Below are positions 24,653-33,258 of a stretch of DNA of 64,000 bases, piece after piece; positions within the stretch are counted from its first letter, which is position 1; each line of letters opens with the position of its first letter. Below the pieces are notes generated by a model. That model had not been told where the DNA came from. It did not search any database and saw nothing but the letters and a program-made list of their open reading frames with translations. The position numbers and the translations under genes are program-made. This stretch comes from RGIG2945 sp045540355 (GTDB lineage Bacteria; Bacillota; Clostridia; Oscillospirales; Acutalibacteraceae), in assembly GCA_045540355.1 (NCBI GenBank), contig JAZQHB010000040.1, forward strand, positions 133,918 through 197,917, read 5' to 3'.

Positions 24653-26743
24653 ATGGGAAAGATAAATGATATTTTTGCTTCGGCGGTTTTTAATGATGAT
24701 TGCATGAAACGCACATTGCCGGAGGCTACATACATAGCATTAAAGAAAACCATTCAGGATGGAAAATCGCTTGATATTTCTGTGGCGAACGAAGTTGCAA
24801 ACGCGATGAAAGAATGGGCAATTAAGAAAGGTGCAACACATTACACCCATTGGTTTCAGCCAATGACCGGTGTTACCGCGGAAAAACATGACAGTTTTAT
24901 TGCCACTACAAAAGACGGTAAGGTTATAATGGAGTTTTCAGGTAAAGAACTTATAAAAGGTGAGCCTGATGCCTCAAGCTTCCCGTCAGGTGGCTTGAGG
25001 GCGACTTTTGAAGCGAGAGGTTATACTGCGTGGGATCCGACATCTTATGCTTTTATCAAAGACAGAACACTCTGCGTCCCTTCTGTTTTCTGCTCATACG
25101 GTGGTGAGGCTCTCGATAAAAAAACACCCTTGCTTCGTTCGGTTGAAGTAATAAGCGAACAAGCATTAAGAGTGTTGAGATTGTTCGGTGAAAAGGATGT
25201 TAAGAGAGTTGTAACAACCGTTGGTCCCGAACAAGAGTACTTTCTGATAGATAAGAACTTATATGACAAAAGAAAGGATTTAGTATTCTGCGGAAGAACA
25301 CTGTTTGGTGCTCCGCCTCCGAAGGGGCAGGAGCTTGATGACCACTACTACGGCTCCATCAAACCCCGTGTTTCCGCTTATATGAGGGAGCTTGATGAAG
25401 AGTTATGGAAGCTCGGTATACTTGCCAAAACAAAACATAATGAAGTCGCACCCGCACAGCATGAATTAGCTCCGATTTTCACTTTAACTAATACAGCAAC
25501 CGACCATAATCAGCTCACGATGGAAATCATGAAGAAGGTTGCTATAAAACATAATCTTGTTTGCCTCTTGCACGAAAAACCCTTTTCAAGAGTCAATGGC
25601 AGTGGTAAACATAATAACTGGTCACTTTCTACAGATAAGGGTAAAAACTTACTTGAACCCGGTGACTCTCCTCAGGACAACGCACAGTTCCTTATTTTCC
25701 TCTGTGCAGTTATCAAAGCGGTTGACGAATACCAGGATTTGATTCGCATTTCATCAGCTTCTGCGGGCAACGACCATAGGCTCGGCGGCGATGAAGCACC
25801 CCCGGCGATTATTTCTATCTTCCTCGGTGATGAATTAACTGAAATCCTTAATTCAATCGAAAAAGGCAAGGATTACAGCAATGTCGATAAAACTGAAATG
25901 GAAATCGGAGTTCATGTTCTCCCTCATTTCCCTAAAGATACAACCGACAGAAACAGAACATCACCTTTTGCCTTCACCGGAAACAAATTCGAATTCAGAA
26001 TGACCGGCTCATCTTTTTCGATATCGGGACCCAACATAATATTGAATACAATTGTTGCAGAGGAATTGAAGCAATTTGCTGATTATCTCGAAACCGAAAA
26101 GGATTTCAAGCTTGCGATAAACAAGCTTATCAAGAAAACTATTAAAGAACACAAGCGAATAATATTTAACGGCAACAACTATTCAAAAGAATGGGAAACT
26201 GAAGCCGAGAACCGTGGACTTCTCAATCTCTCTGACACAGTTGAGGCTTTACCCTATTTCATTTCAGAGAAAAATATAAATCTCTTTACTTCGCATAAAA
26301 TTTACACAGAAGCAGAAATGCGTTCAAGATATGAAATATTACTCGAAAACTACTGTAAGGTAATAAATATTGAAGCTTTGACAATGGTTGAAATGGTTAA
26401 AAAAGACATTATCCCTGCTGTTTCAGCATTCAATAAACACCTCAGCGAGACGATTATTGCTAAAAAAACTGTTTCTGATAAAATTGATATTTCAGTTGAA
26501 GAAACCCTACTGGTACAGCTTTCGGATTTGAACGCAAAGGCTTATGATAAAGTTATTGCGTTGGAAAAAGCAGCAAACGGAGTTATGGATTTCAAAAACA
26601 TTACTGAAGCAAGTAAATATTTCAGAGATATTATTCTTCAGGGTATGACTGAGCTCAGAGTTTTTGTTGACGAAATGGAAGCAAATACCGATTCAAAGTT
26701 CTGGCCATATCCGACATATACAGATTTACTTTTCAATATTTAA
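24653..26743 (+). CDS. glnN: Glutamine synthetase type III
   Basis: The 696-residue enzyme makes glutamine from glutamate, ammonia and ATP and belongs to the long GSIII type (about 700 residues, usually a double hexameric ring). Typical segments are present: the N-terminal THWFQPMTG, EFSGKELIKGEPDASSFP, the active-site GPEQEYF, the NEVAPAQHELAP metal region and NRTSPFAFTGNKFEFR. The ATG lies shortly after GGGTGATATT. It closes a six-gene operon that starts with two aminopeptidases, so peptide breakdown and nitrogen assimilation appear to be co-ordinated. A strong terminator follows. I see no GlnR-type palindrome in front of it, since it is read from the upstream promoter. Confidence 0.95.
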   Translation: MGKINDIFASAVFNDDCMKRTLPEATYIALKKTIQDGKSLDISVANEVANAMKEWAIKKGATHYTHWFQPMTGVTAEKHDSFIATTKDGKVIMEFSGKELIKGEPDASSFPSGGLRATFEARGYTAWDPTSYAFIKDRTLCVPSVFCSYGGEALDKKTPLLRSVEVISEQALRVLRLFGEKDVKRVVTTVGPEQEYFLIDKNLYDKRKDLVFCGRTLFGAPPPKGQELDDHYYGSIKPRVSAYMRELDEELWKLGILAKTKHNEVAPAQHELAPIFTLTNTATDHNQLTMEIMKKVAIKHNLVCLLHEKPFSRVNGSGKHNNWSLSTDKGKNLLEPGDSPQDNAQFLIFLCAVIKAVDEYQDLIRISSASAGNDHRLGGDEAPPAIISIFLGDELTEILNSIEKGKDYSNVDKTEMEIGVHVLPHFPKDTTDRNRTSPFAFTGNKFEFRMTGSSFSISGPNIILNTIVAEELKQFADYLETEKDFKLAINKLIKKTIKEHKRIIFNGNNYSKEWETEAENRGLLNLSDTVEALPYFISEKNINLFTSHKIYTEAEMRSRYEILLENYCKVINIEALTMVEMVKKDIIPAVSAFNKHLSETIIAKKTVSDKIDISVEETLLVQLSDLNAKAYDKVIALEKAANGVMDFKNITEASKYFRDIILQGMTELRVFVDEMEANTDSKFWPYPTYTDLLFNI

Positions 26744-26747
26744 AAAA

Positions 26748-26773
26748 CAGCACGAGGAGTTTTCCTCGTGCTG
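26748..26773. terminator. Bidirectional intrinsic terminator
   Basis: A perfect 11-bp GC-rich stem (26748-26758 with 26763-26773) has a 4-nt loop. It is preceded by six A and followed by TTCTAATTTT, and lies between the converging glnN and degV genes. Confidence 0.88.
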
Positions 26774-26782
26774 CTTCTAATT

Positions 26783-27649
26783 TTATCTGTGCTTTGCGAT
26801 AAAGAATATGGCGAGCGTTCCGGGACCGGTGTGAGAACCGATGACTGCACCGATTGATACTACCTTATCTACATTAACATTATACTCATCTTTGAGCATC
26901 TTCTTTACTGTTTCAACATCATCAGAACAATCAGAATGACAGATAAAAACAGGACCGTCTTTATCAAGTACATCTGAGCCATACTTGTCAACGATTGTTT
27001 TTAATGAAGCCTTCCTGCCTCTTACCTTACCGACATTGATAAGCTTACCGTCGTTATCAACATGTATAATAGGTTTAATATCAAGAATACCGCCGACAAT
27101 TGCAGATGCAGCACTCACGCGTCCGCCTCGTTTGAGATAAACTAACTCATCTACCGCAACCCAGTGTGCTATATTAAGCTTAATACTTTCGATATATTCT
27201 GCAACATCGCTCATAGAGCAGCCTGATTTTTTCTTTTCCACCGCGAGATATACAAGCATACCGAATCCTGCTGAAGCAGCAAGTGTATCGACAGTGATAA
27301 TTCTTCTGTCGGGATATTCTTCAGACAACTCTTCAGCTGCAAGTCTGCCTGAATTATATGTTGTGCTGAGACCTGAAGTGAAACCAAGATACAGAATATC
27401 ATTACCTTTTTTCAATTCTTCTTCAAATGCATCTTTAAAAGTTCCGGTATTAACCGCAGATGTTCTTGCAACCGCCCCTTCACGCATTCTGTTGTATAAA
27501 AGCATAGGATCCATATCCAAATCAAGAATGGATTCAGTTTCACCATCAAAAATAAGATTAAGGCTGCAGCATTTTACGCCCCACTCCTCAAGAACTTCCT
27601 TTTCAATATCACACGCTGAGTCTGTGAAAATTACATAATTGCCTGACAT
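26783..27649 (-). CDS. DegV family fatty-acid-binding protein
   Basis: The 288-residue protein has the DegV opening VIFTDSACDIEKE, the TSAVNTGTF fatty-acid pocket region, LGFTSGLSTTYNS, DTLAASAGFG, the basic LVYLKRGGRVS segment and the terminal IGSHTGPGTLAIFF. DegV/FakB proteins hold a fatty acid that FakA kinase phosphorylates for phospholipid synthesis; no fakA is in the window, so its partner is elsewhere. ATG 27649 is chosen because GGAGG is 9 nt upstream; the TTG at 27670 would add a tail that encodes that site. It is a single gene. Confidence 0.93.
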   Translation of the reverse strand: MSGNYVIFTDSACDIEKEVLEEWGVKCCSLNLIFDGETESILDLDMDPMLLYNRMREGAVARTSAVNTGTFKDAFEEELKKGNDILYLGFTSGLSTTYNSGRLAAEELSEEYPDRRIITVDTLAASAGFGMLVYLAVEKKKSGCSMSDVAEYIESIKLNIAHWVAVDELVYLKRGGRVSAASAIVGGILDIKPIIHVDNDGKLINVGKVRGRKASLKTIVDKYGSDVLDKDGPVFICHSDCSDDVETVKKMLKDEYNVNVDKVVSIGAVIGSHTGPGTLAIFFIAKHR

Positions 27650-28019
27650 AAACAGTAACCTCCATAACAATTTTTAAAGCATGACATAATATTAACATAA
27701 AATAACTTCTAAGTCACTAAACAAACTGATTTTTCTCTATACTTATAATTTTTGAACAGTAGACACAAAAATATACCACTCTACCATGAGTAGAATGTTG
27801 ATTTTTCAACATTTCTATGCAGTAGAATTGCGATTCACCTTGATATTTATGTAAAGTTTGTTCCGATTATATATTTTGTTGTTAATAATTATATTTCCAA
27901 TTCAGAAACTTTCTATGCAAGTTTTGTTTCAGTTTATAACTCTACGATAAGTAGAAAATAAATTTGTGTTGAAATTAAGATTACAATGTGTTATAATCAA
28001 AACATTGGTGGTGATAATT
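27650..28019. promoter_or_regulatory. 370-bp regulatory gap with repeated AGTAGA operator-like sites
   Basis: There is no gene here. Two copies of TCTAC-N5-GTAGA lie at 27780-27794 and 27941-27955, an imperfect, closer spaced copy at 27814-27826 and a half site near 27739-27744. The cluster lies upstream of the XRE gene, with the last site just before its -35 box, so it is a candidate set of autoregulatory operators. Confidence 0.55.
27969..27997 (+). promoter_or_regulatory. Sigma-A promoter for the XRE regulator
   Basis: TTGAAA (27969-27974) and a perfect TATAAT (27992-27997) are separated by 17 nt. Transcription should start about 15 nt before the ATG, with GGTGGTG as the ribosome binding site. 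Confidence 0.85.
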
Positions 28020-28664
28020 ATGGACGATATCAAGAAAATTATTGCAAAGAATATCATTGAGCTTCGTCACTCAAAAGATATTACACAAGCACAATTAGCT
28101 GAAAGATTAAACTACTCCGATAAAGCCATATCTAAATGGGAACGCGGAGAATCAGTTCCTCATATTTCAATTCTGAAAGAAATCGCTGATATATTTGGAG
28201 TTACCGTTGATTACCTTATAAGCGAAAGTCATCCTGAAACTGATATTAGTAACAACACCAAGGATAACGACAATTGGAAACGGCGTAACAGAGTTATGAT
28301 TACCGGTATTTCGATTTTACTCGTCTGGTTATTAGCTACTTTCGCCTTCGTAGTTGTTCGCTTTATAATCGGTGCAAGAGACTGGAATTGGCTAATTTTC
28401 CTCTACTCACTCCCCTGCTCTTTTATTGTTTGGCTTGTATTTAATTCCGCTTGGTTCAATAAAAGAAGGAATTTTTTAATTGTTTCAATACTTATGTGGA
28501 CCGCTTTATCCTCAATCTATTTTTCGTTTCTTATGTTCGGTCTTAATATTTGGCTCGTATTCGTTATCGGTGTGCCCGCACAAGCTATTATATTGCTATG
28601 GTCCGGTATAAGACTTAATAAAAAACCTAAAAACAAGAGAAAAAAACAAAACGAAATTCTATAA
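28020..28664 (+). CDS. XRE-family regulator with four-helix membrane tail
   Basis: The 214-residue protein starts with a helix-turn-helix domain (residues 6-65; TQAQLAERLNYSDKAISKWERG) typical of Cro/CI-type repressors. A short hydrophilic linker is followed by about four membrane spans (near 95-115, 122-142, 148-170 and 175-195) and a Lys-rich tail. HTH proteins with such membrane tails are common in Clostridia and may sense membrane conditions, but the signal is unknown. ATG 28020 follows GGTGGTG. The repeated AGTAGA sites upstream suggest that it regulates itself. Confidence 0.85.
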   Translation: MDDIKKIIAKNIIELRHSKDITQAQLAERLNYSDKAISKWERGESVPHISILKEIADIFGVTVDYLISESHPETDISNNTKDNDNWKRRNRVMITGISILLVWLLATFAFVVVRFIIGARDWNWLIFLYSLPCSFIVWLVFNSAWFNKRRNFLIVSILMWTALSSIYFSFLMFGLNIWLVFVIGVPAQAIILLWSGIRLNKKPKNKRKKQNEIL

Positions 28665-28683
28665 TACTCAGATTTATGCAAAA

Positions 28684-28707
28684 AAACCTCCGCCGAAGCG
28701 GAGGTTT
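28684..28707. terminator. Bidirectional intrinsic terminator
   Basis: A 10-bp stem AAACCTCCGC (28684-28693) pairs with 28698-28707 around a CGAA tetraloop. It lies between the converging XRE and surface-protein genes and is preceded by A-run sequence that reads as U-run on the minus strand. Confidence 0.88.
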
Positions 28708-28718
28708 GATATTTCCCG

Positions 28719-31700
28719 TCAGATTGTCGCATTTATAATTTCCGTATACTTAATTTTGATTTTGCCCTCGGTATCTCTGTATACAATATATCCTCTTGCG
28801 AAATATTCTGAATCAGAAGTGTTTGTCGAGACTGTAAGCTTATACTGACCAGCCTTATCGTTATTGACTGTAGTAAAATTCCTGATTGCATCATTTTCAC
28901 TTTCGTTGTCAAGTGTTAAGAACTCTTCTGTAGCTTGTGTTGCATCCTTCGTCACAAGTATACCTGACGAAAGGAAGAACTCGCCATCTGCGATTTCTCT
29001 GGATACCATGAAAGCCACGCTATCTTCGGTCTTGTCAGTCATCTCTATTGTTACTGTTGATATTTTTTCTGCTCGAGTATCAGCAAACAAAGCTTCAATT
29101 TCTGTATTACCGTACACATAGAAAGTATATGTCGTTTCATAGCTGACAACAGTTTTACCGCCGTCAAATGACCAACCTGCAAAGTATTTACCTTCAGGTA
29201 TTGAAAGTTCATTGAGGCTAACTGTTACCTTAGTATTGTAAGCATATTCACCCGTCGGATTTAAAATACCGGCGTCATCCTTAACAGTTACGGTATATTT
29301 ATCATTTGCGATCACATACTCAGCGTAAATAATCGTATCCTTGGTGATGTTAAGACTATCACTGTAACCGGTAAATATGTAGCCAATATGATTTATTAAA
29401 GAAGGTTCTGCTGCTCTTGTATTTGCTGCTACCTCAGTGATATTGATTATTTTCTTCGTAACACCGTCTGCAAAAATTACATTATAGCTCTCTCTGTTAT
29501 TTCCTTGTGAATAAATTGCTTCAAGCTTTGTATCAGCTACTAAGACGAAGTCATACTCCGCATCAGTTGAAACAATTCGTCCGTTTGAATCTACCCAACA
29601 AAGGAAGTCAGCCTCAGCTATTGTTGCGTCCGCCTTAAGGACTACCGGTGTGCCGCGGAAAACATTGCTATTATAATACTCGGTTCCTTTATTTGTTAAC
29701 TCATTTTCGTAGAAAGCCACATTGATTGTAGCATTTGTTCCCTTGATATCAAGAACAAAACCGCCGTCTGTAACTTCCCATCTTGCATATACATCTCTGT
29801 CAGCTGTTCCCATTACCTCGGTTGTTGCTTCAAAATCAATCATAGTGCCGATCTCGTCAGCTGTGTCCTCAGGTGTTGTAAACCAGCCTGAGAAAATATA
29901 ACCTTCTCTTTCAGGTGTTTCTGTTGGTGCCTTGCCTGCGATACTTGCATTACACGGTACCGAGACTGTATCAAACACATCTGCTACACCTTCAGCATTA
30001 TAGTGGAATGTGATTGTATATGCCCTGTATACGGGATTGTCAACGAGGTTTTTGAGTGTTTCGATAAGTCCGTCTACATAAGCCTGGTCATCTTTGATTG
30101 TTAGTTTACTATTATTCAGTGCTCTGTTAACAGCAGCTAATGCTCTTGAAAGGCTTGATCTGTATGTAGAATCATAAATAACACTATTTTCAATGATAGC
30201 ATTCGCATCATTCTGCAATGCCTCAGTGAAGGCAGAAAAACTCGGAGGATTATAGCTTAAAACAGCAAGAGAAATCTCCAATGTCTGCATCGTAAGATTT
30301 GCGATTCTCAAATCAATCGGATCGCAGACTACTCCACTCGTACCATAAACATATTCAGCGTCTGAAAGTGCAAGGAGCACAGCATCTTTTTCGTCTTTGG
30401 GATAGTAATAATAGGCATTTCCGTTAACCACATCATTGATATCCGCCGGTACTGCTGAAATAAGCTCAGCTAACTTTGTCATCTGCCAACCGGCATATAA
30501 TTCAACTTCTCCTAACGGGAATGTTGCGGGAATCGCATACGGAATATAATCCGAACCGTCTTTTGTATACCAGCCCGCAAAAGTATATCCGTCTAATGCA
30601 GCAGTCTTTTCAGGAGCAGCCAGGAGTGTTTTATCAAGTGTGCTCATGTATGTTCCGGTTATTGTTCTGGTAGAATCAGTCATCTCAATGTTATTATCAT
30701 GAAGTATTATAGTACTTTCACCATATCCCCATTCAGCTGTAAATGTGACTGAAGTTGAATTTGTGTTAGGAACTGTAAAACTTTCAGTATAAACTACATT
30801 ATCAATACTGGATTTCCAACCGACTAAATTATAACCGTCGCGAATTACTTCAGAGCCTGACGGAAGAATTACAGATTCAGCATAGGAAACCGTATTTCCG
30901 TTCGGAGTATAGTTGCCTTCAAGTAAAGTGCCTCCGTTAAGTGCATAATTGACTTTGACGGATTTCAACTGCCAAACTGCATAAAGTGTAGTCGGTACCT
31001 GTGGTACTGTCATGCCGATTGTAAATGTAGGTGTTGTTGCAGCTTGCTTGGTTGACCATCCGAGGTGTCGATAGCCAACAGCATCCATCTGATAATCAGC
31101 AAGATTTATAACTTTACCGATTTCAAAAGCCTGAGTTGTATTCGCCTTTAGACCACTTGTAGTTTCAGTAACACCGGACGGTAAATTGATGTTAAATGTA
31201 ACATTGATTTCGCCGGTTTGCCATATTGCATAAATATTTACTGTTTCGTTGTTTTCGGTCAAATTTACAAGCTTATCACCCGGATAGTACATCGTTCCGC
31301 TACCGTCAGCCATTGTATTCCAACCTGCAAAGTTGTAGTTAGTAATTGTAAACTCGTTGGGAAGGAAGAAATACTCCTGACCATACAAGCATTCTTGTGT
31401 AGGCATCGTACCAACAACAGTTGTTGCACCAAGAGGCTTGTTTGCGTTATAAACTACAGAGTAACTGACAGGATTCCACGCAGCATACAGAACCTTGGGG
31501 ACTTTTGTTTCAGTATCTGTTACAGTCAGTTGCGTTGAACCTTGCGTTGCTGTGCTGTCAGGAGCCCAGCCTGTGCACTTATAACCTACTTTTGAAAGAC
31601 TTGAGTATGATGTTAAAATAGCGTCGCTATAGAGATAAACAGGTGCCTGAATTTTGTCTGCGGTTATAGAGACATCTGAGTAAATATCAATATAATCATA

Positions 31701-33065
31701 TTCTTCGCAATCACCTGTACCGCCATTTTTGTCATAGATGACCTTTGTTTTAAGTGCACGAACTGCATCTACAAGATCAGTTGCTGCAGAATTGATTGCA
31801 GACTGAGAATATCCGCCGGCGAGGATTGTTGTTGCGTTTGTATAGGCAGTAAGATAATCGGACCATGCTACAGAATCAGATTCCTTATATAAGTCAGCGT
31901 AAGCAAATCTGTTTAATGTATTTTCTGCCTTATAAATATTCCAAAGGACAGTTGAATTGACCCATTCGTAAGTAATTGCAAATATGTACTTCGCACGAAC
32001 AGACGCCGAGGTGTTTGTACAACTTGCAATACCCGTAGTTGTATATTTAACAGTATCAACACCGTTAGTGTTTCGTGATGAATATGGTGCAGATGACAAA
32101 ACCCAATCAACAGTGGCAGGAGTATCCATGGTAAGAAGGTCGATTGATTTATATGTTTTGTCGAGATCGGGTCTCATATATTCTTCGTAATTTGCTACAA
32201 AACGAACTTCTTTGCCGTCAGGTGTGCCGTCCTCACCCATAATGTTTGTAGGATTATATATGGAGAATTTAACATTTGAAAGTGTTGTTGCACCATAGGC
32301 GGCACCTATCGTGTTGCTTGTGTTTGTATCATAATAAAACCTACCATTATAAGTGGAGGAAATATCACCGTAATTAAGTTCCCATGTTTTAGCATCATCA
32401 TAGTCGGAAGACTTTGCCGAACCCGACTTGCTGAATGTCGAGCCTGTCGATACTTTATGTAAACCTGATACGGAAAGTGTATATTTCAACTCAGGATTTG
32501 ATGTAACGCTTCCCCATGAATCCTGACGCTTATATGAAAGATCGAACTTGAAATTCAAAGAATTTGTGCTTACGGGAGATTTGAGGACTTTTGCGGTAGT
32601 TTTTGCCGTTGATGTTACAGAATCATAAGTGTAGTTAGCAGTAATTGTCACTGTATATGATGTACCACTATATGTACCGCCGGTTACGGTATACTTGTAA
32701 ATATACTTCTTAGTTACTCCCTCACCAACTGTCGTAAGAGTATAGGTGCTTGAAAGACTCATACCCGAATCTGCAGTAAGAGTGAGTGAAGAAAGCTCCT
32801 TGTCAGACGAAACTGTGACAGGCGTTCCGCTTGTGAATGTTGCACCTGACTTCAATGTAAGAATCGGAGCAGTCGAAACGAAAACTGAAGCCGCAGCATC
32901 AGTAGTTACTTCCATTTCACCGGCTTTGTCATCAAGTTTTTCTTCGGTCAAATCCGCAGTTGCACTTTCAATAAGATTGCTAAGCTCTTCAAAAACACCT
33001 CCGAGAGGTGCAGAAGTAAAGAGCATACATACCGAAAGTATGAGTGCAAGAATTTTAGACAACAT
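28719..33065 (-). CDS. Large Flg_new (Listeria-Bacteroides repeat) surface protein
   Basis: The 1448-residue protein has a short signal peptide (residues 1-20), beta-rich domains (about 60-420) and at least five Flg_new-type repeats (about 430-860), recognised by the repeated GY-x-x-x-GW ending in LYA-x-W. A helical FIVAR-like stretch (about 865-1010), another Flg_new unit with DVYARWEV, two further beta repeats and an unnamed C-terminal module of about 115 residues (1334-1448, ending with ARGYIVY and YTE) follow. There is no LPXTG motif or membrane helix at the end, so anchoring is unexplained. The ATG has AGGAGG 6 nt upstream. It is paralogous to the truncated gene at 62695-64000. Probably an adhesin or matrix protein. 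Confidence 0.87.
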   Translation of the reverse strand: MLSKILALILSVCMLFTSAPLGGVFEELSNLIESATADLTEEKLDDKAGEMEVTTDAAASVFVSTAPILTLKSGATFTSGTPVTVSSDKELSSLTLTADSGMSLSSTYTLTTVGEGVTKKYIYKYTVTGGTYSGTSYTVTITANYTYDSVTSTAKTTAKVLKSPVSTNSLNFKFDLSYKRQDSWGSVTSNPELKYTLSVSGLHKVSTGSTFSKSGSAKSSDYDDAKTWELNYGDISSTYNGRFYYDTNTSNTIGAAYGATTLSNVKFSIYNPTNIMGEDGTPDGKEVRFVANYEEYMRPDLDKTYKSIDLLTMDTPATVDWVLSSAPYSSRNTNGVDTVKYTTTGIASCTNTSASVRAKYIFAITYEWVNSTVLWNIYKAENTLNRFAYADLYKESDSVAWSDYLTAYTNATTILAGGYSQSAINSAATDLVDAVRALKTKVIYDKNGGTGDCEEYDYIDIYSDVSITADKIQAPVYLYSDAILTSYSSLSKVGYKCTGWAPDSTATQGSTQLTVTDTETKVPKVLYAAWNPVSYSVVYNANKPLGATTVVGTMPTQECLYGQEYFFLPNEFTITNYNFAGWNTMADGSGTMYYPGDKLVNLTENNETVNIYAIWQTGEINVTFNINLPSGVTETTSGLKANTTQAFEIGKVINLADYQMDAVGYRHLGWSTKQAATTPTFTIGMTVPQVPTTLYAVWQLKSVKVNYALNGGTLLEGNYTPNGNTVSYAESVILPSGSEVIRDGYNLVGWKSSIDNVVYTESFTVPNTNSTSVTFTAEWGYGESTIILHDNNIEMTDSTRTITGTYMSTLDKTLLAAPEKTAALDGYTFAGWYTKDGSDYIPYAIPATFPLGEVELYAGWQMTKLAELISAVPADINDVVNGNAYYYYPKDEKDAVLLALSDAEYVYGTSGVVCDPIDLRIANLTMQTLEISLAVLSYNPPSFSAFTEALQNDANAIIENSVIYDSTYRSSLSRALAAVNRALNNSKLTIKDDQAYVDGLIETLKNLVDNPVYRAYTITFHYNAEGVADVFDTVSVPCNASIAGKAPTETPEREGYIFSGWFTTPEDTADEIGTMIDFEATTEVMGTADRDVYARWEVTDGGFVLDIKGTNATINVAFYENELTNKGTEYYNSNVFRGTPVVLKADATIAEADFLCWVDSNGRIVSTDAEYDFVLVADTKLEAIYSQGNNRESYNVIFADGVTKKIINITEVAANTRAAEPSLINHIGYIFTGYSDSLNITKDTIIYAEYVIANDKYTVTVKDDAGILNPTGEYAYNTKVTVSLNELSIPEGKYFAGWSFDGGKTVVSYETTYTFYVYGNTEIEALFADTRAEKISTVTIEMTDKTEDSVAFMVSREIADGEFFLSSGILVTKDATQATEEFLTLDNESENDAIRNFTTVNNDKAGQYKLTVSTNTSDSEYFARGYIVYRDTEGKIKIKYTEIINATI

Positions 33066-33221
33066 AAAAATCCTCCTAAAATGTAAAATGATACAGTAAA
33101 TACAAATATACCATTTTACCTTACTTTATATATACTACTTTAACAGAAAATCAGTAATTTGTAAATATTTTTGATGATATTTTTTTATCTTTAAATATAA
33201 TATTTCTAACGAAACGCAAAA

Positions 33222-33248
33222 ATCCCCGAAGCAAAACACTTCGGGGAT
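33222..33248 (-). terminator. Intrinsic terminator after ispH-rpsA
   Basis: A perfect 10-bp stem (33222-33231 with 33239-33248) with a 7-nt loop is followed by TTTTTG on the minus strand. It ends the RpiR-HI0933-cmk-plsC-ispH operon. Confidence 0.88.
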
Positions 33249-33258
33249 AAAAAATGAA

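Noticed and set aside
33066..33221. Promoter for the 1448-residue surface protein
   Set aside because: The AT-rich gap offers only weak boxes such as TTTACA-17-TAAAGT, so no promoter is listed.
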